From Vitellaria paradoxa (taxonomy: Eukaryota > Streptophyta > Magnoliopsida > Ericales > Sapotaceae), in NCBI GenBank assembly GCA_019916065.1, contig CM034244.1, forward strand, positions 22,870,471 through 22,934,470: a stretch of DNA of 64,000 nt, in the 5' to 3' direction. The notes below the pieces were generated by a model. The model saw only the letters and a list, made by a program, of their open reading frames with translations. It made no database searches and was not told where the DNA came from. Made by a program: the position numbers and the translations under genes. How positions within the stretch are numbered: the stretch's first letter is position 1; every line of letters starts with the position of its first letter. Of this stretch, positions 19,758 through 30,170 are shown piece by piece.

Positions 19758-20765
19758 TCAAGAACATGAACAAAGGCCACACAACCAAAGACACGAGGAG
19801 TAAGAGAAAAGGGGAAAGGGGTTGCCATTTGGATACAGGATAGAAAAGGGAGACTTGTTACCTAGGACTGTGGAAGGCATACGGTTGATGAGAAAACATG
19901 CAGGAAGAACAGCCTCGCCCCAAAAAGGTTTGGACACCTGCATATTAAACATCATAGTACGAGCAACATCAAGTAAATGACGGTGTTTACGTTCAGTAAC
20001 ACCATTTTGCTGTGATGTATGGACGCAAGATGTTTGGTGAATAATACCCCGACCAGCACAAAAAGAGTCCATAACAGATTGCAGGTATTCAAGAGCATTA
20101 TCAGACCGAAAAATTTTGATCTGCCTCTCAAATTGGGTAGAGATTTCATTGTAAAAACGAGTCACAATATAAGGCAATTCAGATCTACTTTTCATTAAAA
20201 ATAACCAAGTCATTCGAGAGTGATCATCAACAAAGATAACAAAATACTGATAACCATTAATACTAGAAATACGGGAAGGTCCCCAAATATCAGTATGAAC
20301 TAAATCAAAAGGTTCTGGTTTACGACTGACACCATGACTAGGAAAGGAACTACGGTGATGCTTGCCATACTGACAAGCTTCACATTCTAGACTCGATACA
20401 GGACTTAAATTAGAAATAACGGACTTCAATTTATTCAAAGAAGGATGACCAAGACGAAAATGCCATTGCATCGAAGAAACAGCAGTACTCAAAACTGGTG
20501 AAGTTGTGGAAGGAAGACTAGTAGAATCCAGGTAGTGGAGCCCGTCTTTCTCATGCCCCAAACCAATCGTCCTCTTGGTCTTAAGGTCCTGAAACACACA
20601 CGAAGTAGGAGAAAATGTTAAAGAACAATGTAAGGTTTTAGTCAACTGGCTAACAGATAACGAATTAAAAGGAAAATTAGGCACATAAAGACTTTGAGGC
20701 AATTTGAGTGAGAAATGGGGAGAAAGAACTCTTGTCCTTGTACGGGACGAGACGAGACGATCCAT
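19758..20765 (-). pseudogene. Copia-2 GAG-pre-integrase and integrase
   Basis: 335 open codons. GAG-pre-integrase block: WHFRLGHPSLNKLKSVISNL. HHCC-type residues: CEACQYGKHHRSSF. Integrase core: FDLVHTDIWGPSRISSINGY (first Asp), FRSDNALEYLQSVMDSFC (second Asp) and QNGVTERKHRHLLDVARTMM (Glu). The end (FSYSSCLWLCGLCSCS) is out of frame compared with the family's FGCVAFVHV, so a one-base change lies near 19800. Confidence 0.88.
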
Positions 20766-20819
20766 CAGTTAGAATAACATGATGAGAAATGGGATTTAAA
20801 TGAGAGAAAAATGAAGGGT

Positions 20820-21910
20820 TACCAAAGATATTGGAGCTTGCACCAGAATCAATCACCTAGAAAGGTGGCCCGCAAGCAATACAAGTAACATTACCTGAAT
20901 TGGCTAATGTAGCAGTGGAAGTAGATGAGTGGGACGTTCGAAGAGCTTGCAATAATTCACTGAGTTGAGCACCAAGATCAGTGGTAGTTGTTGAAGGCTC
21001 TGACTAGGTGGAAGCCGTAGGAGTAGGATTATCAGACACGTGATAAACTTGATCTGACTTACCATACTTAGCCCAACAATATGGCTCAGTGTGATTGGTC
21101 CATCCACAATTAGAACACTTACAATCTCCTCGACCCTGAGAAGACCGACCACCACGAGCTGAACCTTGTGATGTGCGACCACTTCCTCGCATACTGCCAC
21201 GAAAGACTCCTTGAGCAGTGTTATTTGAAATCAAAGCAGAGGTTTTTGAAGTAGTAGGCTGAACCAATGTATGATGTCCTAAAGATCTCAATAGACGAGA
21301 ATAGGTATTAGCAACAGTAAGTAAGGTTTCACTGGCGAGAATATGATCTTTAAAACCACGTAAATCTGAATCAAGCCCAGAGAGAAGAGAGGCAATCATA
21401 AAATCTTCCCAATGCCGCTTTTGTTGCTCAATGTCTGTAGTAAAGGGCCTATGTTGTAACAACTGATCCCATAGGTTTTTGAGAATACTATAATATTCTG
21501 GAAGAGGACGACTTGCTTGTTTGGTTGTGAAAATCTACTCATATAATTCAAAAACTCTTGAAACATTACTTTGCTGAGAGAATGAGTTAGCAAGGGAATC
21601 CTAAATTTTCTTTGAAGAATCACAGAATTTTACAGTTGTAGCAATATGAGATTCCAGACTGTGCCATAGCCATCCCATAACAATAGAGTCTTCACTAAGC
21701 TAATCATCATAAGCACTACCATCAATCTTGGGTGGAAGATTAGTAAGGAATTTTAGCTTCTTCTTCCCACAAAGAAACACTTTCACCGCATGGGCCCAGG
21801 CCAAATAATTAATTTAAGCCATTCAATTTCTTCGAAGTAATTGATCGAGGGATGTCTTCATCTTTCATTAGTGTGGATTTCGGTTCAGCCATAGGTTTCC
21901 ATTCAGCCAT
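20820..21910 (-). pseudogene. Copia-2 gag and protease
   Basis: Gag starts at 21910 with MAEWKPMAEPKSTLMKDEDI and continues ITSKKLNG..., VFLCGKKKLKFLTNLPPK. A stop follows near 21705, and the frame is picked up again at about 21640 and 21462. The zinc knuckle is CKCSNCGWTNHTEPYCW (CX2CX4HX4C, about 21075-21120). The protease DSGA triad lies at 20839-20850, but a TAG stands where the family has Trp before it. Gag forms the particle and binds RNA; protease would cleave the polyprotein. Confidence 0.8.
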
Positions 21911-22661
21911 AGGTTAAGAGAAAAAACAAAACCAACAAGACGAGAATTACCAATGGTCACAGGCTAGCGGAGATGAACAAGTCAGCAAAAAGAGACTAAA
22001 AACAGCATCTACAGATTATCACAGAGCAACATTAGTTGGCACCGACACAAGAATCATCAGAACATCAATTGATTACCACAGAGCAATTGGCAGCAGCAGA
22101 GATCGAAGAGCAGATCAAAGAAAAAAAATGAAGAACAGCAACTTGATCATCAAACAGGAGTTACTAGATTACCAGATCACCAATCGACTCTCACAGATCG
22201 AAGAACAGATCGAAAAACAGAGAAAGGACCGAAGAACAGCAAGGGACTGAAGAACACCAACGAAGAACAGTAAGAAAAACATGGAGGATCATCAATCAGA
22301 GATCACTAGCGATAGGGAAGACTCCTTTCCATTAGGCGATTGCCGTCATGTGTCGCCGGTGAGACGCCGAAAGGCCACGCGCCTACACGCGCCGATCAGA
22401 CGAGGGCGTGTGAGATCTGGGCGCTGGTGTCGAACGGCGCGTGAGGGCGCGTCGGACCTTCGCCGGCGGTAGGCTTAGGTGGGTCACACTCGTCGGTGGT
22501 TGGCGACCCTTCTGTGGTGGTCGGCTGTTGGTTCCGATGACCGAAAAGTCGCCGGCGGTGGGTTTCTTCTCTGGCGACCGCCGGCGACGAGCTCACTATT
22601 TTCCTCACCTCTTTTCTTTTTCTTTTTCTTTTTTTTTTTTTTTCTTGAAATCAGATTTATT
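21911..22661 (-). other. Untranslated leader of Copia-2
   Basis: Between gag and the primer site lies a 750-base leader. It is AG-rich near gag and very GC-rich at about 22310-22590, with a long pyrimidine run near the primer site. On the minus strand it contains CGGCGCGTGTAGGCGCGTGG (22375-22394), shared in form with Copia-4 and Copia-6. Short open frames here on both strands are by-products of composition. Confidence 0.7.
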
Positions 22662-22673
22662 GCTCTAATACCA
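22662..22673 (-). promoter_or_regulatory. Primer binding site of Copia-2
   Basis: Minus strand TGGTATTAGAGC, one base from the initiator tRNA-Met complement, directly next to the LTR. Confidence 0.85.
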
Positions 22674-22838
22674 AGTTGAGAAAAATAAAGAAAAAGAGAG
22701 GATTGAATTGTATCCTCTCTTCTCCCTCGACTCTTATTTATAATCGAAGTCTTACATCAAATAAGGAAAAACTTAGAAAAGGAAATACATCAATAAGGAA
22801 ACAAGGAAACAAGAATAAAATCTTCCTATATCCTAACA
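22674..22838 (-). repeat. 5' LTR of Copia-2
   Basis: 165 bp; minus strand TGTTAGGATATAGGAAG...TTTTTCTCAACT. It ends ACT like Copia-1 and Copia-3. TTATAAATAAGAG (minus strand, about 22733-22745) may be the TATA region. Confidence 0.85.
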
Positions 22839-23110
22839 GTTATGAACTTAAGGTGATTTATAAATTGGATATAGAAAAATATTATGATTATGTTAATTAG
22901 GTTGCTTAATTAATCTTTGGCAGAGGATGGGGTTTGTATCAAAAGGTAGACGATGGATTGTTTGGTGTATTTACACAGTGAAATTCTTAGTTTTAGTTCA
23001 CAGCTTTTCACTTCATTTTTCTAATGCTCCTAAAAAATTGAGACGAGAAGATCCGCTCTGAGCAATTCTATTTATTTTAGTTAAGAGGATAGTTCAGAAC
23101 TAAGTTATTA
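22839..23110 (+). pseudogene. Decayed L1-type LINE reverse transcriptase sliver
   Basis: In shifting frames it reads VIYKLDIEKYYDYVN (family: CKLDIEKAYDHVN), then MGFVSKGRRWIVWCIYTVKF, LVLVHSFSLHFSNAPKKLRR and EDPL (family: ..RGLRQGDPLSP). This is the RT region before the catalytic box of plant L1 elements, with many substitutions and stops. Opposite in strand to LINE-A and LINE-B, and much older. Confidence 0.75.
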
Positions 23111-23513
23111 ATCTCATACTATATCAGCAGGTATATACTAAACCATGCAAAAGATAGTAATTTAGTGCTTATGTTATATACCAGTATTTGTGTCAATCAG
23201 TATTGGTCAGTATCAGTCCCTACCACAATACTGGCCAATCTCTAACATTAACACTAATTTTTAAACTTTTGGTGCCATCATTCAATTTCTTTGTTTTTCA
23301 AGAATGGTTAAAGTTTCATATCTGTTCGCTTTGTGCATGGATGCAATTAAGAAAGAAATTCTTTGTGGTAATATGCTAATTTTATATGACTATTCCTCTC
23401 TCTCTCTCTCTCTCTCTATCTCTTTACACAACACTAGTGGATGGTGTCATATGTAAGAGAGTTTATATTATTTTTTTTTATTTTATTTATTTTTTATTTA
23501 AATTTGGTTGCAG
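23111..23513. other. Non-coding DNA leading into RNI-like copy B
   Basis: From about 23310 the sequence matches copy A (14345 onward), including the GCTTTGTGCATGGATGCAAT motif, a (CT)n run at about 23396-23425 and the ACACAACACTAGTGGATGG segment. 23111-23309 shows nothing I can name. Confidence 0.6.
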
Positions 23514-23595
23514 GAGGTGACCTTTCTTCAGATTTATTTGATAACTTGTTGGCCCACTTACCTCTATTGGGCCTACAAAAATTGCAAGAGCAAAT
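23514..23595 (+). pseudogene. RNI-like copy B, F-box-like exon
   Basis: Between TTGCAG and GTGAGT it reads GDLSSDLFDNLLAHLPLLGL then QKLQEQ, an F-box-like helix pattern. It is better preserved than the copy A counterpart at 14541, with an acceptor and a donor both present. The neighbouring exons of this copy are missing or interrupted: Copia-3 starts 136 bp downstream, and the other exons are deleted or cut by LINE-B. Confidence 0.6.
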
Positions 23596-23725
23596 GTGAG
23601 TTAAATGGTTGCGCTTTTATTTGTTTTTGTATATGCATCCCCTCTTAATTACCGTATGTACAAAAAGAAGGGAGGTTATTACTTTTTACGAAGATATAAA
23701 GTTTATTCGGAGATCTTGTGTGTTT

Positions 23726-23730
23726 GAAAC
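23726..23730. repeat. Target duplication of Copia-3 (left)
   Basis: GAAAC here is repeated at 29002-29006 immediately outside the other LTR, as expected for Ty1/copia integration (5 bp). Confidence 0.85.
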
Positions 23731-23920
23731 AGTAGAAAATCAGAGAATAATGAAAATGGTAAATTGATCTACACCAGACCATTAACCTTGTATATATACT
23801 GTTGAAGGCCAACTGGCTGTCCAAAAATACATGATATGTTTCCAATAATTAAGATCCTAATTGACAACGAATTAATGATAAATATAGAAATAAATAAGAA
23901 AGAAATCTCCTATTCTAACA
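23731..23920 (-). repeat. 3' LTR of Copia-3
   Basis: Plus-strand AGTAGAAAATCAG...TATTCTAACA; minus strand starts TGTTAGAATAGG and ends ..TTTTCTACT. The target duplication lies right outside ACT, so this LTR family ends in CT, not CA. Confidence 0.88.
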
Positions 23921-23927
23921 CTTCTCC

Positions 23928-24480
23928 TCAAGCTGGAGCATACAAATCAAACATGCCTAACTTGGTAGACAAATGGTGGAAAGAGGATCGAGACAAAGGT
24001 TTGGTAAGAATGTCGCCCAGTTGAGAGTCTGAGCGCACATATGGTGTGCAAATATCACCTCTCTTCAAACAGTCTCGAATAAAGTGACAATCAACTTCAA
24101 TATGTTTCGTGCGTTCATGAAATACAGGATTATTGGCAATGAAGATGGCAGACTGATTATCACAAAACATAGACATTGGTTGAGGAACCTTTATACCAAA
24201 ATCATGCAAGAGTGAGCGAATCCAAAGCATCTCAGTTATTGTATGAGCCATGGCACAATATTCAACTTTGGCACTAGAACGAGCAACAACATTTTGTTTT
24301 TTGCTTCGCCAAGTGACAAGATTGTCACCAATAAAGGTACAATAGCCAGAGGTAGAACGCCGATCAATACGACTGCCAGCCTAGTCAACATCACTGTAAC
24401 TAGTCACAGAAAGAGAAGATGATCGATATAACAAATCTCGACCGGGAGCACCTTTCAAGTAATGCAGGATACGGCACACT
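23928..24480 (-). pseudogene. Copia-3 RNase H
   Basis: The C-terminal 107 codons (23928-24251) read AHTITEMLWIRSLLHDFGIK, FCDNQSAIFIANNPVFHERT, QLGDILTKPLSRSSFHHLST and DLYAPA. The N-terminal part to about 24480 carries the DxDWAG..RRSTSGYCTF block but contains a stop (GCCTAG where Trp is expected, about 24381) and a frameshift near 24480. Confidence 0.83.
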
Positions 24481-25312
24481 GCCTCAAAATGGGATGTATG
24501 GGAGCATGCATAAATTGACTAACAACACTCACAGCATAGGTAATATCTGGGCGAGTGACAGTAAGATAGATTAATTTGCCAACCAAGCGTCGATATCGAC
24601 CAACATCAGAGAAAGGCTGGCCACTAGTAGCATCAAGTTTGACAGATGTATCCATAGGAGTATCAGCAGGGCGAGAGCCAAGTAGACCAGTTTCGGATAG
24701 AAGATCCAACACATACTTGCGCTGGGAAAGAGTGAGTCCTGCCCGAGACCGTGCTATTTCTATGCCAAGAAAATAGCGAAGAGCACCCAAGTCTTTAGTA
24801 TAAAAATGTTGACTTAAATGGGACTTCAAATTAGTAATACCTGAGATGTCATCCCCCGAAATAATGATATCGTCAACATATACAATCAAAATAATGGAAC
24901 CAGAAGAAGAGTGCTGAGTGAAAACAGAATGATCAGAGGTGGACCGCTTCAAGCCATACTTCAACAGAACATCACTAAAGCGGTCAAACCAGGCACAAGG
25001 ACTTTGCTTCAACCCATACAAGGCACATCGTAATCTGCAAACTAAGTGTTCATTCCCAGGTACAACATAACCAGGGGGTTGCTCCATGTAAACCTCCTCT
25101 TAAAGTTTACCATGAAGAAATGCGTTTTTAATATCCAGTTGGTAGAGTGGCCAAGAGCGACTCATAGCTACAGCAAGAAGGATACGAATAGAGTTCAAAC
25201 GAGCAACTGGTGAAAAGATCTCCAAGTAATCAACTCCATAAGTTTGAGTATAGCCTTTAGCCACAAGGCGTGCTTTGAGTCTCTCAACGGCACCATCTAG
25301 AAGATACTTCAC
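24455..25312 (-). pseudogene. Copia-3 reverse transcriptase
   Basis: Two open pieces. 25100-25312: [20 protein letters not shown] and [14 protein letters not shown], stopped near 25099. 24455-25087: EQPPGYVVPGNEHLVCRLRC, GLKQSPCAWFDRFSDVLLKY, the catalytic [31 protein letters not shown] and [20 protein letters not shown]. The active-site box is intact; the break between fingers and palm inactivates it. Confidence 0.87.
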
Positions 25313-26034
25313 ATTGTAGACTCAACGAAATCCCACGGGTTGCTTACTAGGAGGTAATGGTACCAGCTCTCAGGTATGATTTTGGTTAAGTGCCTGCATT
25401 TCCTCATCTATAGCATGCTTCCATCCAAGAGAAGATAATGCAGCTTGAAGTGAGGCTGGAAGTGAAATAGAAGACAGAGAACAAACAAAGGAATGCAAAC
25501 AAGGAGAAGTACGATGATATGACACAAATTTGGCAATAGGATGTTGGGTGCAAGTACGCCTACCTCTACGTAAGTAATGGGCAGCTCATCATTAGAGATA
25601 GGGGTTGGATCCTCAGACGAATTGGACGAATTGGATGGGCCATAAGAAACAACTGGTCTCTTCGAAGTCCGCTGATACACTTGTAATGGAATACTCTGAT
25701 TGTTTTGATGGTGTTGATATTCCTGCAAAGAAGACTGAGAAAGAGGTAAAGTGGGACTAATCTCCCTTTGTCCAGGCTCCTCCTCAGGAGAACAAAGATA
25801 TGACTCTCCCTGAATAAGATCATAGGATAATAGGGTCCCAAAATTAGAGAAAAAGGCAGTGGATTAAAAAAAGGTAACATCATTACTCACAAAATATCGA
25901 CGAGAAGAGGGGTAATAATAACGATACCCTTTCTGTGTACGAGAATAACCCAAAAAAATTCATTTACGAGAACGAGGCGACAATTTATCTAAACCAGGAT
26001 CAAGAACATGAACAAAGATAACGCAACCAAAAAC
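25313..26034 (-). pseudogene. Copia-3 integrase C-terminal region and hinge
   Basis: 25408-25728 reads SIPLQVYQRTSKRPVVSYGP and NDELPI, then shifts frame where the family has ALRRGKRTCTQHPI. 25870-26030 encodes the FGCVIFVH..KGYRYYYPSSRRYFVS block in broken frame, with a stop near 26030. Confidence 0.7.
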
Positions 26035-26697
26035 TCAGGGAGTAAGAGAAAAGGGGTTACCAGTAGAATAAAGAATGGAAAATGGAGACTTGTTACCCAA
26101 TATGACAGATGGCATACGATTGATTAGGAAACAAGCAGTAAAGACAGCATCCCCCCAAAAAGGTTTTGGTACATGCATGTTAAACATCATGGTACGAGCA
26201 ACATCAAGTAAATGACGATGTTTGCGCTCGGCAACACCGTTTTGTTGTGAAGTATGAATACAAGTGGTCTGGTGAATAATCCCTCGATCTGCACAAAAGG
26301 AAGCCATAGCAGATTGCACATATTCCAAAGCATTATCGGAACGAAAAATTTTGATATGTTTGCCAAATTGGGTAAAAATCTCATTATAAAAGTGAGTCAC
26401 AATATAAGGTAATTCAGATCGCTTTCTCATCAAGAACAACCAAGTCATACGAGAATAATCATCAACAAAAATAACAAAATATTGGTAACCATTAATACTA
26501 GTAATACGAGAGGGTCCCCATATGTCTATATGAACTAAATCAAAAGGCTCTGTTTGACGACTGACACCATTACTAGAAAAGGAACTGCGATAATGCTTAC
26601 CAAGTTGGCAAGCCTCACATTCTAGACTCGATACATGACTCAAATGGGAAATAACAGACTTCAATTTATTTAAAGATGGATGCCCAAGACAAAAATG
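26035..26697 (-). pseudogene. Copia-3 integrase
   Basis: 209 open codons with the catalytic triad visible: LVHIDIWGPSRITSINGYQY (Asp), FRSDNALEYVQSAMASFC (Asp) and QNGVAERKHRHLLDVARTMM (Glu). Zinc-type residues CEACQLGKHYRSSF precede it. The GAG-pre-integrase domain just upstream (LGHPSLNKLKSV) is separated by a stop at about 26698. Confidence 0.87.
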
Positions 26698-28151
26698 TCA
26701 CTGAAGAGGGGAGACTGTTACACTCAAAGCAGGAGAATTTGTAGTAGAAAAGCTTGCAGGATCTAGGTAGTATAGCCCGCCTTTCTCATGCCCCAAACCA
26801 ATCGTCCTCCTCGTCTTGAGGTCCTGAAACACACACAAGGTAGGATTAAATGTTACAGAGCAATGTGGAGATTTAGTCAACTGACTAACAGATAATAAAT
26901 TGAATGGAAAGTTAGGAACATAAAAGCTATGAGGTAAATGAATCGAAGGATGAGGAGCAAGAACACCTTATCCTTGTACAGGATGAGACGATCCATCAGC
27001 TAAAACAACATGATGATTAATGGAGTTTAACTGTGAAAAGGAGGAAAATTTATCAAAAATATGAGAGCTCGCTCCAGAATCAATAATTCAGGAAAAAGGA
27101 GTGGACACGGTACAAGTCACACTACATGAAGTTGCTAGTGTAGCAGTAGAAGCAGAGTGGTATGTCCGAAGGGTTTGCATCAGTTCACTGGTTGGGTGGT
27201 AAGGTCTTTGTGAGTGCTAGACTCTGAGGTTTCTGAACCAACTAGCATTGACTGATTGGATCCTAGAGTAGGAGAACTATATGACACATGATTAACTTGA
27301 TCTGGCCGTCCATACTTAGCCCAGCAGTATGGTTCGGTGTGATTGGTTCGACCACAGTGAGTATATTTTCTATCTCCTCGCCCCTGAGAAGAGCGACCAC
27401 CACGGTTTGAATTCCGAGAAAAGCGACCCCCATGTCCACGTGTATTAGCACGAGAGGCTTCATTAGAGATCAAGGCTGATGATTCTGAAGTAGAGGGCTG
27501 AGCAGGTGAATGATGGCCTAAGGATGATCGCAATAGACGAGAATAAGCATTTGCAGCAGTAGGCAATGTCTCACTGGGAAGAATTTGATCTTTGAAACCA
27601 CGCAGATCTGGGTTAAGGCCAGAAAGAAGAGAAGCAATCATAAAATCTTCTCAGTACCGTTTTTGCTGGTCCAAATCTGTTATAAATGGCCCATATTGTA
27701 ACAACTGATCCCAAAGATTCTTCAAAACACTATAATACTTAGAAAGAGAATGACCAGATTGTTTAGTGGTGAAGATTTGCTCGTATAATTCAAAGACTCG
27801 TGAAACATTACTTTGTTGTGAGAATGAGTCAGCAAGAGAATCCCAAATTTTCTTAGAAGAGTCACAAAATTCCACTGTAGTAGCAATATGAGGTTCAAGG
27901 TTGTGCCATAACCATCCCATGACAATAGAATCTTCATTAAGCCCATCATCATAGGTACTATCATCGGATTTGGGTGGAAGATCAGTAAGAAATTTTAATT
28001 TCTTTTTCCCACAAAGATACACTTTTACCGCATGAGCCTAAGCTAAATAATTTATACCATTCAGCCTTTTTGAAGTAATAGAATGAGGAACATCTTCATC
28101 TTTAATCAAAATTGATTTTGAATCAATAACAAGAATTTTCCCTTCAGTCAT
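26698..28151 (-). pseudogene. Copia-3 gag and protease
   Basis: Gag begins at 28151 with MTEGKILVIDSKSILIKDED and carries ITSKRLNGINYLA, a TAG replacing Trp, then VYLCGKKKLKFLTDLPPKSD and SIVMGWLWHNLEPHIATTVE. A stop at 27651 breaks it. In the zinc knuckle (YTHCGRTNHTEPYCW, about 27330-27370) the first Cys has become Tyr. The protease DSGAS lies near 27066-27080, again after a Trp-to-stop change. 26698-26880 resembles the segment after protease (CSVTFNPTLCVFQDLKTRRT). Confidence 0.82.
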
Positions 28152-28799
28152 GTGATAAAAAAAGTACCAGAAACTCACCCGAGAAGGAGAGTATTGAGAA
28201 ATAGAGTACCACTAAATAAATATTAGAAACACCAAACGATGGTCAATGGTGAACCATCAGAGAGAACCATCAGAGACGAAGATAATCAGGCTGCGATGTT
28301 TCATCCAGGGCATCGACGAGCAGTGATGAGGAGGAACGGCGAGGGGCTCTAAACAATCGATGCCAAGCATCGGTGACGAACAGCGACCGGCGACGAGGAG
28401 CAGCAACGAATGACCACGAGGTGCAGTGATGATCGTCGACGAGGCAACAGCAGTGAGATCGATGAGCCCTTGATGACCAGCGACAAACCACCAGCGATGT
28501 GGAGCAACGACGAACAACCGAGGTGCAGCAACAAATGGCGATGAGCCCCCGACGACCAACGACGAACCACCAGCGATGAGGAGCAGCGACGAAACCAACG
28601 AGAAGTAACAAGCGGCGACGAGATCGACGAGAAGCCCCCGGCGAGTGACGAGATCGACGAGAAGCCCCCGGCGAGATTAAACGCTAATAAATCTCACCGA
28701 AGGTCTTCGACGACCTTGACGATAGCCGCCGCCATCGACTAGGTTTTTTTTTTTTTTTTTTTTAACAAGAAAAGACAAGGGAAAAAAAATGGAGAGAAA
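28152..28799 (-). other. Untranslated leader of Copia-3
   Basis: GC-rich, with CGACGA/GACGAG units. A 30-bp unit (GACGAGATCGACGAGAAGCC followed by CCCGGCGAGT) is tandemly duplicated at 28617-28675, and a T22 run lies at about 28746-28764. Several minus-strand frames are open (for example 28257-28598), caused by stop-poor repeats. It lacks the double GGCGCGTG motif seen in Copia-2, -4 and -6. Confidence 0.7.
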
Positions 28800-28811
28800 G
28801 CTTTGATACCA
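28800..28811 (-). promoter_or_regulatory. Primer binding site of Copia-3
   Basis: Minus strand TGGTATCAAAGC, one mismatch to the initiator tRNA-Met complement, directly after ..CAACT of the LTR. Confidence 0.85.
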
Positions 28812-29001
28812 AGTTGAAAATCAGAGAATAATGAAAAGGGTTAATTGATCTACACCAGACCATTAACCTTGTATATATATTGCTGAATGCCAACTAGCTG
28901 TCCAAAAATACATGATACGTTTCCAATAATTAAGATCCTAATTGACAAAGAATTAAAGATAAATATAGAAACAAATAAGAAAGAAATCTCCTATTCTAAC
29001 A
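28812..29001 (-). repeat. 5' LTR of Copia-3
   Basis: 190 bp, plus-strand AGTTGAAAATCAG...TATTCTAACA. TATATATA at about 28874 is a possible TATA region. The flanking GAAAC at 29002-29006 is the target duplication. Confidence 0.88.
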
Positions 29002-29925
29002 GAAACTTTGCAAAGTTTCTCTCTTAAGGCCAACCACATAGGCTTTGCTTGTACTTGCTTGGATCGTGAATCTTGTGGGGCTGGGATTTACTCTCTAAGT
29101 GGGTCCAATGTGGTCTTGCTTAAGGAGGTTCCTTCCCCCCCCCCCCCAAAAAAAAAAAAAACTATGGCAGCAAAAACAAAATAAAAAAAAGTCCATTCAG
29201 CTGTACATTTGTGATTCTTTGTGAAAACCATTATTCGATTTTTAGCTCTTTACTTTTTTGAAATTTCGTGAGGAGCTTTAAATTTGTTAGAATATATGTA
29301 ATTACTAAAGTTTTATAGTTTATGATTTATTTTTTTTAGAACAACAAAATTCATATAGTTTTTGTAATAAGATAGCTTTATTGAACCACTAATTTATGCA
29401 TTCACTAAATCTGCTCTATGCAAAATTGGAAGCAGTCTAGAACAGAAATAGTTTCCTATTTATGAATTTATCATGTGATTGCTTTAATGTAATATTTGTT
29501 CTAAAAAATTTCCAGTTGAAGATGTCTCCAAGCTTAGTAGTTGAAGTTTAATAGTTAGAGGTTTGTCTTTCTGATTCATGTTTACTGGCTTTGGTCAACT
29601 GTTTTAATTTGTCATACTTAAGCACACACATGTATATGCATGCAAGCACATCTTTGTGTATATTCTTTTGTATGTACTTTTGAAAATATATGAGTAAGAA
29701 ATTATTTTAGCCAAAGAGAATTTTAGAGAAGCTTTGCCTCACCACTTTCTTTTCTCTTTCTAAGGAAATTAAGTAACTTTTTACAGAAAAATACTGAATT
29801 TTTTTCTTATCTGGAAAACATAGTTTACATAAATAGTTAATTTGAAATATTTTTCATCTGTGAATATACAAAAACTAATTAGTTATGAGGGGCATGTGAG
29901 TTTTACTAGATGCAACTACTCAAAG
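29002..29925 (+). pseudogene. RNI-like copy B, 3' part with an internal deletion
   Basis: Intron sequence at 29205-29475 matches copy A at about 14690-14985. The next bases (29475-29865) match copy A at about 16515-16880, so the 1.5 kb holding four copy A islands (16001-16505) is absent. The last exon, about 29870-29925, reads QKLISYEGHVSFTRCNYSK and is cut by LINE-B; copy A keeps the next residues (YHCQAFGLHG). A C15/A14 run at 29135-29163 sits where copy A has a poly-A run. Confidence 0.65.
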
Positions 29926-30170
29926 TTTTTTTTTTTGGTAATTCAAAGTAATTTGGATTATATGGGAAAATGTACAGAAGTTTTAGAGGGCATGCCCTCC
30001 ATTACAAAAAGGCCAATCATCTATTAATTACAACTCCCCAATTCATACATAACTGTAAATTAGTATCTATACATTTTATATCAACAATTTGGGATGCCTT
30101 CCGTCAAACTTCTTCCTTTATAGCATGCAAGATCTGCTTTCTAGAGGAAAAGACTCCTTGGAAAATTCTG

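Larger units (their letters stand above)
17490..22838 (-). mobile_element. Copia-2, complete-length but inactive
   Basis: Minus-strand order: LTR (22674-22838), primer site, GC-rich leader, gag, protease, integrase, RT, RNase H, polypurine tract, LTR (17490-17678). The reading frame is broken at several points. No target duplication is found, as expected if an extra leader copy lies outside the left LTR. It is closely related in protein sequence to Copia-3 and Copia-1. It inserted into or next to RNI-like copy A. Confidence 0.9.
23731..29001 (-). mobile_element. Copia-3, full-length, inactive
   Basis: Two 190-bp LTRs, a 5-bp target duplication GAAAC, primer site, leader, gag, protease, integrase, RT and RNase H in order on the minus strand. 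The LTRs differ at about a dozen positions by eye, so the insertion is not recent. Multiple nonsense changes and frameshifts are present. It interrupts RNI-like copy B. Confidence 0.93.

Noticed and set aside
22281..22679. Several overlapping open frames on both strands in the Copia-2 leader
   Set aside because: GC-rich untranslated leader; frames overlap in all directions, and their ends do not correspond to any conserved domain.
28257..28611. Two 113-codon minus frames in the Copia-3 leader
   Set aside because: They are shifted readings of the same CGACGA repeat and lie between the primer site and gag.
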